NCBI GenBank assembly: GCA_030038885.1
Contig: JASHQY010000040.1
Coordinates: forward strand, 1 to 6,641
Length of the DNA stretch: 6,641 nucleotides
Direction of reading: 5' to 3'
Origin: Thermoplasmata archaeon
GTDB taxonomy: Archaea; Thermoplasmatota; Thermoplasmata; Lutacidiplasmatales; UBA184
Translations under genes and position numbers: made by a program
Notes under the pieces: model-generated
What the model was told of the DNA's origin: nothing
Databases searched by the model: none
Seen by the model: the letters and a program-made list of their open reading frames with translations, nothing else
Shown here: one piece after another, positions 1 to 6,358 of the stretch
Layout of the letters: each line of letters opens with the position of its first letter
How positions within the stretch are numbered: position 1 is the first letter of the stretch

Positions 1-783
1 CGCGCGGGCACCCCGGCCCGTCGCGCGGCGCTGCTTGCGGCCGCCGAGATCGCGCTCCGGGAGTCCTGGGACCCGTCCGTGCACGTCGAGGAGGCGGTGC
101 GGGCGGCCTCCGACCTCGACCGCGTGCGCAACCTCGTGGGCGAGCGGCTGGGGAGCTGGGTCGCGCACGACGCTCCGGACCTCGATCCGGGGGACCACGC
201 GGCCGCCGCCCGGCGCGCGATCGAGGAGGACTCGGACTCCCCGTTCGCGCCGACCGATCCGGGGGTCCGCCGCGCCCGCCGCCGGCTCGCGGAGCTCTAC
301 CGCGCGATCGAGCTCGCGCACGACGAGCTCACGACCGCCGTGGAGGGCGCGGTCCCGGTCCGGACGCCGAACCTGAGCGCGCTGCTCGGACCGGACCTCG
401 CCGCCCGGATGCTGGCCCAGGCGCGGGGGCTCGACCGGCTGGCCCGGTTGCCCGCGAGCACGATCCAGGTCCTCGGGGCGGAGCGGGCGTTCTTCGAGCA
501 CCTGCGGGGCCACGCACCCCCGCCGCGCCACGGCCTTCTGTTCCTCCACCCCGCGATCCAGTCGGCGACGCGCTTCGAGCGCGGGAAGCTCGCCCGCTCG
601 CTCGCCGGCAAGGTCGCAATCGCAGCGCGGCTCGACCGGGCCGGGGCCGCGGTCGACCCGGCGCTCGCCCGGGCGTTCGAGGCGCGGCGCGCGCGGATCC
701 GGGAGGCGCGCGGTCCGAAGGGCGGGACGTCCCGACGGGGCCGGTCAGGGACGCCACTTCACGCTGCACCCCGCGACCGGTAG
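1..783 (+). CDS. nop5: C/D-box sRNP core protein Nop5 (NOP56/58 family), 3' part
   Basis: The frame is open from base 1, so the start and the fibrillarin-binding N-terminal domain lie outside the window; 260 codons remain, ending at TAG 781-783. In archaea Nop5 bridges L7Ae-bound C/D-box guide RNA and fibrillarin for 2'-O-methylation of rRNA and tRNA. Bases 1-375 encode the helical coiled-coil region, recognisable by ESWDPSVHVEEAVRAASDLD and the following ERLGSW. Bases about 390-690 encode the RNA-binding NOP domain, with the family hallmark ASTIQVLGAERAFFEHLR followed by HGLLFLHPAIQ and RGKLARSLAGKVAIAARLD. The C-terminal tail is Arg/Gly-rich instead of the usual Lys-rich tail, and its last 13 codons overlap the convergent redoxin gene. 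No fibrillarin gene follows, although it often does. Identification rests on the NOP-domain motif and is firm; the 5' extent is unknown. Confidence 0.93.
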   Translation, partial: RAGTPARRAALLAAAEIALRESWDPSVHVEEAVRAASDLDRVRNLVGERLGSWVAHDAPDLDPGDHAAAARRAIEEDSDSPFAPTDPGVRRARRRLAELYRAIELAHDELTTAVEGAVPVRTPNLSALLGPDLAARMLAQARGLDRLARLPASTIQVLGAERAFFEHLRGHAPPPRHGLLFLHPAIQSATRFERGKLARSLAGKVAIAARLDRAGAAVDPALARAFEARRARIREARGPKGGTSRRGRSGTPLHAAPRDR

Positions 784-1296
784 CTCGGCGGGGTCGACCG
801 TCTCCCCGCGAAGCGCCTGGTCGAGCGCCCGCTCGAGGTAGTGCTCGGTGACCCGCTCGGGGTGCTGGTGGTCGTTGTCGATGCGGCCCTGGAAGAGGAG
901 CCGGCGGTCCGGCCCGAAGAGCATCGGATGCGGCGTGACGAGCGCGCCGTACGCGTGGCCGACGGCCTGGGACTCGTCCTGGAGGTACGGGAACGGGTAG
1001 GCGCGGTCGTGCGCCCGCTGGGCCATCGCTTCGAAGCGGTCGTCGGGGTACGCCCGCGCGTCGTTCGAGTTGATGAGGAAGGTCCGGACCCCCTTCGGCG
1101 CGTAGGTCCGTCCGATCGCGATCATCCGGCCCTCCCAGGCCTGGGCGTACGGGCAGTGGTTGCACCAGAACGTGACGAGCACGAACCGGTCCGCGGCGTA
1201 GTCGGAGAGGCGGTAGGTCTTCCCGTCGACCCCGGGGAGCGAGAAGTCGGGCGCGACATCCCCCGGATGCAGCTGGAACGTAGCGAGTTCGGCCAT
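745..1296 (-). CDS. Thioredoxin-fold redoxin (AhpC/TSA-like, PRX_like1 type)
   Basis: A complete 183-residue protein. It opens with the redoxin pattern GDVAPDFSLPGVDGKTYRLSD (residues 12-32, shown in family form), then has a beta strand and the motif WCNHCPYAQAWEGR with a CxxC pair at C45 and C48. A conserved cis-proline region (VTPHP, 120-124) and the C-terminal GCSVKW (176-181, with C177) follow. This is the architecture of thioredoxin-family proteins annotated as peroxiredoxin-like, in which CxxC probably does thiol-disulfide exchange or peroxide reduction; the physiological substrate is not known. There is no signal peptide or membrane segment, so it is probably cytoplasmic. The ATG at 1294-1296 is chosen because a TATA-like element lies about 34 bases upstream, implying a leader of only some 8 bases. 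The 3' end overlaps nop5 by 39 bp tail to tail; because the conserved C-terminal motif ends just before this stop, the stop is credible. Confidence 0.88.
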   Translation of the reverse strand: MAELATFQLHPGDVAPDFSLPGVDGKTYRLSDYAADRFVLVTFWCNHCPYAQAWEGRMIAIGRTYAPKGVRTFLINSNDARAYPDDRFEAMAQRAHDRAYPFPYLQDESQAVGHAYGALVTPHPMLFGPDRRLLFQGRIDNDHQHPERVTEHYLERALDQALRGETVDPAELPVAGCSVKWRP

Positions 1297-1320
1297 GCCG
1301 CGGCGATCCGGGGCGCCTTC

Positions 1321-1334
1321 TTACCGCTTTAGAG
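1321..1334. promoter_or_regulatory. Possible shared divergent TATA element
   Basis: This is the only A/T-rich island in the 58-bp gap between two divergent start codons. On the plus strand CTTTAGAG (1327-1334) is centred about 25 bases before the ATG at 1355, the spacing expected for a leaderless archaeal transcript. On the minus strand the same bases read CTCTAAAG and are centred about 34 bases before the redoxin ATG. Neither is a perfect TATA consensus. The role is inferred from position and composition only. Confidence 0.4.
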
Positions 1335-1354
1335 GGGGGGCCCTACGGGAGCCG

Positions 1355-2059
1355 ATGCCGACGGACGGAGGACCGTCCCGCGGCGCCGACGGCTCCGGGT
1401 CGGTGGCCGTGGGGGCCGGTGCGTGCGCCGACGCCTTCGCGGAGGACGAGCGGATGCTCCAATCGGCCGGGCCCGCGCTCCGGGTGACCGTCCTCACGGA
1501 CCGGGCGCTCTCCTACGGCGTCGGGGTCCGTCCCGACGCTCCGTTCGTCGAGCGGGCCCGCCGCCTCGGCCTCGCGCCCGTCGGACGGAGTTCGGGCGGG
1601 AGCGGCGTGCTGCACGCGCCGGGCGACCTCGCCTGGTCGGTCGTGCTGCCCCGATCGCACTCCGCGGTCGGGCGGGACTACGCCCGGGCCTACGGGCGGC
1701 TCGGCGCCGGGGCCGTCCGGTTCCTCGGTCGCCACCGCCTCTCGGGAGCGTGGACGACCCCACCGGACCTCAGCGCGGACTGCTGCGTCCTCAGCGGCCG
1801 CGGCCGCGTGCTGTCGGTCGGAGGCCGGATCCTCGGGGGGGCGGCCCAGCACGTGACCCCCCGCGCGCTCCTGCACCACGGGATGATCTTCCGGTCGCTC
1901 GACCGGGAGCTCCTCGGGCGGCTCTTCGAGTTCCCGGACCCCACCGCGTCCGCGCGCCTCGTCGGGCTCGACGAGCTGGGCGTGCACGACCCCGCGGCCG
2001 GGCTCGCGCGCGAGCTCGCGGACGAGCTCGCGCCGCTCCTCGGGGCGCGGACGGGCTAA
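1355..2059 (+). CDS. Lipoate-protein ligase-like (BPL/LplA catalytic fold) protein, atypical
   Basis: A 234-residue protein with the fold signature of lipoate/octanoate transferases and ligases. An N-terminal helix (about 23-36) precedes a strand with YGVGV (54-58). The ligand-binding loop GRSSGGSGVLHAPGDLAWSV (77-96) corresponds to RRxSGGGxVxHxxG. Later come CCVLSGRGRVLSVGGRILGG (143-162), then AAQ (163-165), and LLHHGMIF (172-179), matching the family's GRKxxGxAQ and HHG segments. The length fits a single catalytic domain without the LplA C-terminal domain, as in the bipartite ligases known from Thermoplasma. The odd feature is position 158: the catalytic lysine of the family is arginine (codon CGG at 1826-1828), and the protein has no lysine or asparagine anywhere. 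It may be a divergent ligase, an octanoyltransferase-like enzyme or a non-catalytic paralogue. An in-frame ATG 60 bases earlier exists, but 1355 fits the TATA distance and leaves the redoxin start clear. Its TAA overlaps the stop of the convergent deaminase gene. Confidence 0.75.
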   Translation: MPTDGGPSRGADGSGSVAVGAGACADAFAEDERMLQSAGPALRVTVLTDRALSYGVGVRPDAPFVERARRLGLAPVGRSSGGSGVLHAPGDLAWSVVLPRSHSAVGRDYARAYGRLGAGAVRFLGRHRLSGAWTTPPDLSADCCVLSGRGRVLSVGGRILGGAAQHVTPRALLHHGMIFRSLDRELLGRLFEFPDPTASARLVGLDELGVHDPAAGLARELADELAPLLGARTG

Positions 2060-3393
2060 CGCGTCGGGTCCGGGGGCGGCGGGCGCGCGGCCCAGAGGGT
2101 CTCCGCGGCCCGCTCGGCACCCTCCCGGATCGCGCCCCAGTCGCCCCGGACGAGCGTGCGATGGCGCACGACCGGCTCGCCGCGGACGTAGACCGAGTCG
2201 ATCGCCTCGTCGCTCGCCGCGTAGGCGAGGTGCGAGACGATCGCCTCCGGCCGCGCCGGCACGAGGGTCGGGTGGTCCAGCCGCACGAGCGAGAAGTCGG
2301 CCTGCTTGCCGACCTCGATCGATCCGAGGTCGCCGGACCGGCCGAGGACCGCCGCCCCCTCGATCGTCGCGAGGTCGAGGAGGGTCTGCGCCGGGAGCGC
2401 CGCAGCGTCCCACCGGTGGTTCTTCTGGGCGAGCCCCGCGAGGTGCATCTCGCGCAGCATCGAGAGCGAGTTGTTGCTCGCGACCGAGTCGGTGCCGAGG
2501 CCGACCCGCGCGCCCGCCGCGCGGAGCTCGACGATCGGTGCGACCCCGCCGGACGCGAGCTTCAGGTTCGAGCTCGCGCAGTGCGCGATCCCGACGCCCG
2601 CCCGGGCGAGCCGATCGATCTCCTGCCCGGTGAGCCAGACCGCGTGGGCCGCGACCATCCCCGGCGCGAGGAACCCGATCTCCGCGAGCCAGTCGGCCGG
2701 CCGCCGGCCGGTCTTCGCGACGTGCTCGTGGACCTCGCGCCGCGTCTCCGAGAGGTGGAAGTGGCAGAACGTGCGGTGGCGCTCGGCGAGCGCCCGCGCC
2801 CCGAGCCACGTCTCGCGCCCGCAGACGTAGACCCCCTGGGGGGCGACGACCGGCGAGATCCGCGGGTGCCCCGTCCAGCGGTCGAGGAATCCCGCCGCGT
2901 TGTCGAGCGGGCGGCCGCGCTGCGTCGTGAGCTCGGGGTCGAGCACGGCCCACCCGAGGAACCCGCGGATCCCGAGCCCCTCCGCCGCGCGGGCGACCGC
3001 GTCCTCGAAGTAGTACAGGTCGAGGAACGACGTCGTCCCCCCGAGCAGCATCTCGGCGATCCCGGCCCGCGCGCCCGCCTCGACGTCGGCCTCGGTGCGG
3101 TGCGCGTCCACCGCGAACAACGTCTCGAGGAACCCCGCGAGGTCCCGGTCGTCCGCGATCCCCCGGAGCGGGGTCATCGCGACGTGCCCGTGGGAGTTGA
3201 CGAAGCCCGGCACGAGCGCGAAGCCGTGCCCGTCGACGACCGTCGCCCCCTCCCGCGGGGCCCGGGGACCGACGTGCGAGAACCGGCCGGCGTCGACCCG
3301 CACGTCGGCCCGGACGACCCGCCGCTGCGGATCCTGGGTCACGACCAGCGCGTCCGTGACGAGGAGCGGCGCCGGCGCCTCGGGAGGCGGCAC
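2056..3393 (-). CDS. mtaD: Amidohydrolase, 5'-methylthioadenosine/S-adenosylhomocysteine deaminase type
   Basis: A complete 445-residue cytosolic amidohydrolase. Family members hydrolytically deaminate MTA, SAH or 5'-deoxyadenosine to the inosine derivatives, recycling by-products of SAM chemistry; in methanogens the enzyme is called DadD. A small N-terminal beta region leads into the metal-dependent barrel with FVNSHGH (64-70; ligands H68 and H70), HFHLSET (211-217; ligand H213, catalytic E216), AAHAVWLTGQEI (248-259; H250), SSNLKLASG (274-282) and GTDSVASNNSLSMLREMHLA (300-319; ligand D302). All catalytic positions of the characterised Thermotoga enzyme are present. Residues 84-100 (around LAGFLETLFAVDAH) differ from the usual LxxWLxxxIxPxE lid, so the exact substrate is open. 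The start is GTG at 3393, supported by an SD-like AGAGGG six bases upstream. The gene follows the CorA-like gene by 9 bp and is the last of the gyrB operon. Confidence 0.85.
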   Translation of the reverse strand: MPPPEAPAPLLVTDALVVTQDPQRRVVRADVRVDAGRFSHVGPRAPREGATVVDGHGFALVPGFVNSHGHVAMTPLRGIADDRDLAGFLETLFAVDAHRTEADVEAGARAGIAEMLLGGTTSFLDLYYFEDAVARAAEGLGIRGFLGWAVLDPELTTQRGRPLDNAAGFLDRWTGHPRISPVVAPQGVYVCGRETWLGARALAERHRTFCHFHLSETRREVHEHVAKTGRRPADWLAEIGFLAPGMVAAHAVWLTGQEIDRLARAGVGIAHCASSNLKLASGGVAPIVELRAAGARVGLGTDSVASNNSLSMLREMHLAGLAQKNHRWDAAALPAQTLLDLATIEGAAVLGRSGDLGSIEVGKQADFSLVRLDHPTLVPARPEAIVSHLAYAASDEAIDSVYVRGEPVVRHRTLVRGDWGAIREGAERAAETLWAARPPPPDPTR

Positions 3394-3398
3394 GTTCG

Positions 3399-3404
3399 CC
3401 CTCT
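3399..3404 (-). promoter_or_regulatory. Shine-Dalgarno-like site of the deaminase gene
   Basis: On the minus strand AGAGGG lies five bases before the GTG start and overlaps the TAG stop of the upstream gene. It supports GTG 3393 as the start and suggests translational coupling. It is one of few SD-like sites in this window, where first-in-operon genes appear nearly leaderless. Confidence 0.5.
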
Positions 3405-4368
3405 ACCGGGGGCGGGGGATAAGGGATGCGTGGGGGTCGGCGTCCCGCACCGGGACCTCGGGGAGGTCGGCGAGGCCCTCCGCGGTCCGCCGCTCGTAGC
3501 TCGGCAGTCCGCGCAGGGTGCGCCAGACCCACGGCCGCGAGAACACGACCGCCATCGGGACGATCGCGAGGACGATCAGGATCCCGTCGACCCAGATCCC
3601 CGGGACCCAGCCCGCGCTCGGCATCCCGAGGATCGTCGCCGCGGTGTTCGGGATCAGCACGACCACGCTCACGAGCGCGAGCACGAGCGCGACGTACGCG
3701 ACGCCCAGCATCCGCAGATTGGACGTGTTCGCGAGCGCCGCGATCCCGTTGGACGCGGCCCCGAGCTCGTTCGCGGCGGTCGCGAGGCGGTTCGCTTCGA
3801 CGGCGTTGCGGATCGCGACGAGGTCCCGCACGCCCTGGGCCTGCCCGCCGGTGACCTCGTCGAGGTGCGTGACCTCGCCGCGGAATTCCGGCAGCAGCGC
3901 GGCCACCCCGGGGAAGCTCGAGGCCAGCGGCCCGTCGAGCTCCGCGACGAGGACCTCGAGGCGGACGAGCTGCTTGCGGGCCCCGGCGAGCGCGTGCAGG
4001 AGCGCGCCGAGCTCCGGGAGCGGCGCCGGGTCCGGCTTGCCCTCGAGCGCGTCCAGCCGCTCCCCGAGCGATTCGACCCACTCGAGGCACGAGCGGTAGG
4101 CCGCCTGGACGAGATCCGTCAGGAGGATCGTGGCCGGCGCGACCTTTCCGCGGTCGGCGATCAGGCTCGACGGCACGGTCGGGCCGAGCGGCCGCACGCC
4201 GCGCGCGTCGATCCACAATCCGTGCCAGACCGGGGTGCCGGTGGGCTCGAGCGTCGCGAGCGTGATCAGCGTCGCGTCCGCGCTGCGCAGGACGGGCCGG
4301 CGCGACGACGCGGTCCCGGGGTGGCCGATCGCGGCCAGCGCTTCGGGCAGCGTCGTGACTTCGACCAC
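3403..4368 (-). CDS. CorA-like two-helix membrane protein without the GMN motif
   Basis: A 321-residue protein with the layout of CorA-family divalent cation channels. A soluble N-terminal alpha/beta domain (1-90) is followed by long helices rich in charged and leucine residues (about 90-215, including a stretch around ARKQLVRLEVLVAEL). Two hydrophobic segments come next, at about 219-241 and 257-278, then a short basic tail. In CorA the first membrane helix ends in a GMN signature that forms the mouth of the ion pore. Here the matching stretch IPNTAATILGMP (239-250) has GMP, so magnesium selectivity cannot be assumed. Assignment rests on topology, length and the IP...GM pattern; it could also be a related two-TM family with another role. 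The start is GTG at 4366-4368, 16 bp after the gyrB stop, implying cotranscription. A small hairpin overlaps the start codon. Confidence 0.6.
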   Translation of the reverse strand: MVEVTTLPEALAAIGHPGTASSRRPVLRSADATLITLATLEPTGTPVWHGLWIDARGVRPLGPTVPSSLIADRGKVAPATILLTDLVQAAYRSCLEWVESLGERLDALEGKPDPAPLPELGALLHALAGARKQLVRLEVLVAELDGPLASSFPGVAALLPEFRGEVTHLDEVTGGQAQGVRDLVAIRNAVEANRLATAANELGAASNGIAALANTSNLRMLGVAYVALVLALVSVVVLIPNTAATILGMPSAGWVPGIWVDGILIVLAIVPMAVVFSRPWVWRTLRGLPSYERRTAEGLADLPEVPVRDADPHASLIPRPR

Positions 4369-4380
4369 GAGCGAGGCTCG
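4368..4380 (-). repeat. Small inverted repeat at the CorA-like start codon
   Basis: CGAGC and GCTCG form a perfect 5-bp stem around a 3-base loop. On the minus-strand RNA this hairpin fills most of the 16-base gap after gyrB and includes the first base of the GTG start. It might modulate translation of the second operon gene. A 5-bp stem can arise by chance in GC-rich DNA. Confidence 0.25.
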
Positions 4381-4384
4381 CCCC

Positions 4385-6301
4385 CTAGATGTCGAGGTTC
4401 GTCACTTCCACCGCGTGCTCCTGGATGTAGTCCCGCCGCGGCTCGACTTCCTCGCCCATCAGGACCTGGAACAGCATGTTCGCCCGGGCGGCGTCCTCGA
4501 CCGTGACCCGGAGGAGCGTCCGGGCCCCGGGCCGCATCGTCGTCTCGGCGAGCTGGCTCGCGTTCATCTCGCCGAGCCCCTTGTACCGCTGGATCACGGC
4601 CCCCTTCATCCCGCCGAACTCCTGGAGGACCTGGTCGCGCTCCTCGTCCGAGTACGCCCAGCGGAACTTCGCGCCCTTCTGGATCCGGTAGAGCGGGGCC
4701 TGGGCGATGAAGACGTGACCCTCCGTGATCAGGAGCGGCATCTTCCGGTAGAAGAGCGTCAGGAGGAGCGTCCGGATGTGCGAGCCGTCGACGTCGGCAT
4801 CGGTCATCAGGATGATCTTGTGGTAGCGGAGGCGGGTGAGGTCGATCTCGTCGCCGATCCCGATCCCGATCGCCGTGATCAGCGCCCGGATGTGCTCGTT
4901 CTGCAGCATCTTGTCGAGCCGGGCCTTCTCGACGTTGAGGATCTTCCCGCGCAGCGGCAGGACCGCCTGGAACTCCCGGTCCCGGCCCTGCTTCGCCGTG
5001 CCGCCCGCGCTGTCGCCCTCGACCAGGAACAGCTCGCAGACCGTCGGGTCCCGCGAATGGCAGTCCGCGAGCTTCCCCGGCAGTCCGCCGCCCTCGAGCA
5101 GCCCCTTGCGCCGGGTCAGCTCGCGGGCCTTCCTCGCCGCCTCCCGGGCCTGGGCCGCCTGGACCGCCTTCGAGATCAGGTTCTGCCCGACCGCCGGGTG
5201 CTCCTCGAGGTACTCCGCGAGCTTCTCGTTGACCGCGCTCTCGACCTGGCCCTTCACCTCGGAGTTCCCGAGCCGCGCCTTGGTCTGGCCTTCGAACTGC
5301 GGTTCGATCACCTTGACCGACAGGACGGCCGTCAGGCCCTCGCGAACGTCCTCGCCGGTGAGGTTCTCCTTGTCGCCCTTCACGAACCCGCGCTCGCGCG
5401 CGTAGTCGTTCAGCGTCCGGGTGAGCCCCGCCCGGAACCCGATGACGTGCGATCCCCCGTCGACGGTGTTGACGTTGTTCACGAACGCGAGGGTCGTCTC
5501 GTTGTAGCCGTCGTTGTACTGGAGCGCGAGCTCGACGTCGGTGGTGTCCCGCTTCGCGTGGAGGTAGATCGGGGGGCGGAACAAGGGGTTCGTGGACGCG
5601 CTCAGGTCCTCGACGAACTCGGTGATCCCGCCGTCATGGTGGAACGTCGCCTCCGATCCGTCCCGCTCGTCGTGCAGTCCGATCGTGACCCCCGGGTTGA
5701 GGAACGAGAGCTCTTTCAGGCGCCGCTCGATCGTCCCCTTGTCGAACGCGACGGTCTCGAGCACCGTGCCGTCGGGCTTGAACCGCGTCTCGGTGCCGGT
5801 GGTGTCGGACGGGCCGACGATCCGCACCGGCGCGACCGGAGCGCCCCGCTCGTAGCGCTGGAAGTACTCGTGGCCGTCCCGGCGGACCCGGATCTCGCAC
5901 CACTCGCTGAGCGCGTTGACGACGTGGACCCCGACGCCGTGGAGCCCGCCCGAGACCTTGTAGACGTTCTTGTCGAACTTCGAGCCCGCGTGCAGGACCG
6001 TCATCACGATCTCGAGCGTCGGGCGGTGGTACTTCGGGTGCTCCTCGACCGGGATCCCGCGGCCGTTGTCCTGGATCGCGCACGAACCGTCGGAATGCAG
6101 GGTCACGTCGATCTGCGTGCATGCCCCCGCGAGCACCTCGTCGATCGAGTTCTCCACGACCTCGTAGACCAGCTGGTGGAGGCCCCGCGCGTCGGTCGAT
6201 CCGACGTACATCCCGGGCCGCTTCCGGACCGCCGACAGCCCCTCCAGGACCTGGATCGAACTGGCGTCGTACGTCGGGGTGGAAAGGATCTCCGGTGCCA
6301 T
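4385..6301 (-). CDS. gyrB: DNA gyrase subunit B
   Basis: The ATPase/TOPRIM subunit of the A2B2 type IIA topoisomerase that introduces negative supercoils. The 638 residues match the compact GyrB form without the proteobacterial insertion. GHKL ATPase domain: Y11, VRKRPGMYVG (25-34), catalytic E47 and Mg-binding N51 in YEVVENSID, DNGRGIP (78-84) and GGLHGVGVH (118-126). Transducer domain: QTK loop at 339-341. TOPRIM domain: EGDSAGG (428-434), PLRGKILNVEKA (449-460) and DADVDGSHIR (501-510), giving metal-binding E428, D501 and D503. The C-terminus has QRYKGLGEMN (571-580) for GyrA contact and ends in TNLDI. All catalytic residues are present. ATG 6301 is chosen because it gives the canonical N-terminus and lies some 50 bases from a TATA palindrome. 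It heads a probable operon with the CorA-like and deaminase genes; gyrA is not adjacent. Confidence 0.97.
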   Translation of the reverse strand: MAPEILSTPTYDASSIQVLEGLSAVRKRPGMYVGSTDARGLHQLVYEVVENSIDEVLAGACTQIDVTLHSDGSCAIQDNGRGIPVEEHPKYHRPTLEIVMTVLHAGSKFDKNVYKVSGGLHGVGVHVVNALSEWCEIRVRRDGHEYFQRYERGAPVAPVRIVGPSDTTGTETRFKPDGTVLETVAFDKGTIERRLKELSFLNPGVTIGLHDERDGSEATFHHDGGITEFVEDLSASTNPLFRPPIYLHAKRDTTDVELALQYNDGYNETTLAFVNNVNTVDGGSHVIGFRAGLTRTLNDYARERGFVKGDKENLTGEDVREGLTAVLSVKVIEPQFEGQTKARLGNSEVKGQVESAVNEKLAEYLEEHPAVGQNLISKAVQAAQAREAARKARELTRRKGLLEGGGLPGKLADCHSRDPTVCELFLVEGDSAGGTAKQGRDREFQAVLPLRGKILNVEKARLDKMLQNEHIRALITAIGIGIGDEIDLTRLRYHKIILMTDADVDGSHIRTLLLTLFYRKMPLLITEGHVFIAQAPLYRIQKGAKFRWAYSDEERDQVLQEFGGMKGAVIQRYKGLGEMNASQLAETTMRPGARTLLRVTVEDAARANMLFQVLMGEEVEPRRDYIQEHAVEVTNLDI

Positions 6302-6310
6302 CGGAATTAC

Positions 6311-6327
6311 CGCCGGTGGGACCGGCG
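6311..6327 (-). repeat. Perfect inverted repeat in the gyrB leader
   Basis: CGCCGGT and ACCGGCG form a 7-bp perfect stem with a 3-base loop, 9 bases before the gyrB ATG. Its far end coincides with the transcription start predicted 26 bases from the TATA centre, so it could be an operator overlapping the start site or a hairpin at the 5' end of the gyrB mRNA. Structure is seen directly; function is inferred. Confidence 0.45.
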
Positions 6328-6348
6328 TACTCTAGCGAGCCGGGGGGT

Positions 6349-6358
6349 CGTTATAACG
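6349..6358 (-). promoter_or_regulatory. TATA box of the gyrB operon (palindromic)
   Basis: CGTTATAACG is the strongest A/T island upstream of gyrB and reads the same on both strands. With the usual archaeal spacing of about 26 bases from TATA centre to initiation, transcription toward gyrB would begin near 6327 and leave a leader of about 26 bases. Because it is symmetrical it could also fire rightward, toward the gene at 6529, but that gene has a nearer element. Confidence 0.55.

Noticed and set aside
329..1165. Minus-strand open frame of 278 codons across nop5 and the redoxin gene
   Set aside because: It is a different frame over two well-supported genes and its product is Arg/Pro/Gly/Ala-rich without motifs.
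1295..1354. Earlier in-frame ATG that would add 20 residues to the ligase-like protein
   Set aside because: It overlaps the start codon of the divergent redoxin gene, would place the likely TATA element inside the coding sequence, and adds residues without similarity to the family.
1343..4216. Minus-strand open frame of 957 codons
   Set aside because: It overlaps the deaminase and CorA-like genes in another frame on the same strand and is dominated by Arg, Gly and Pro, as expected for a GC-driven frame.
1423..4506. Plus-strand open frame of 1027 codons
   Set aside because: It runs antisense to the deaminase, the CorA-like gene and the end of gyrB and out of frame with the ligase-like gene. 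Its product is an Arg/Pro/Asp-rich low-complexity string with no domain; such frames arise from scarcity of stop codons in GC-rich DNA.
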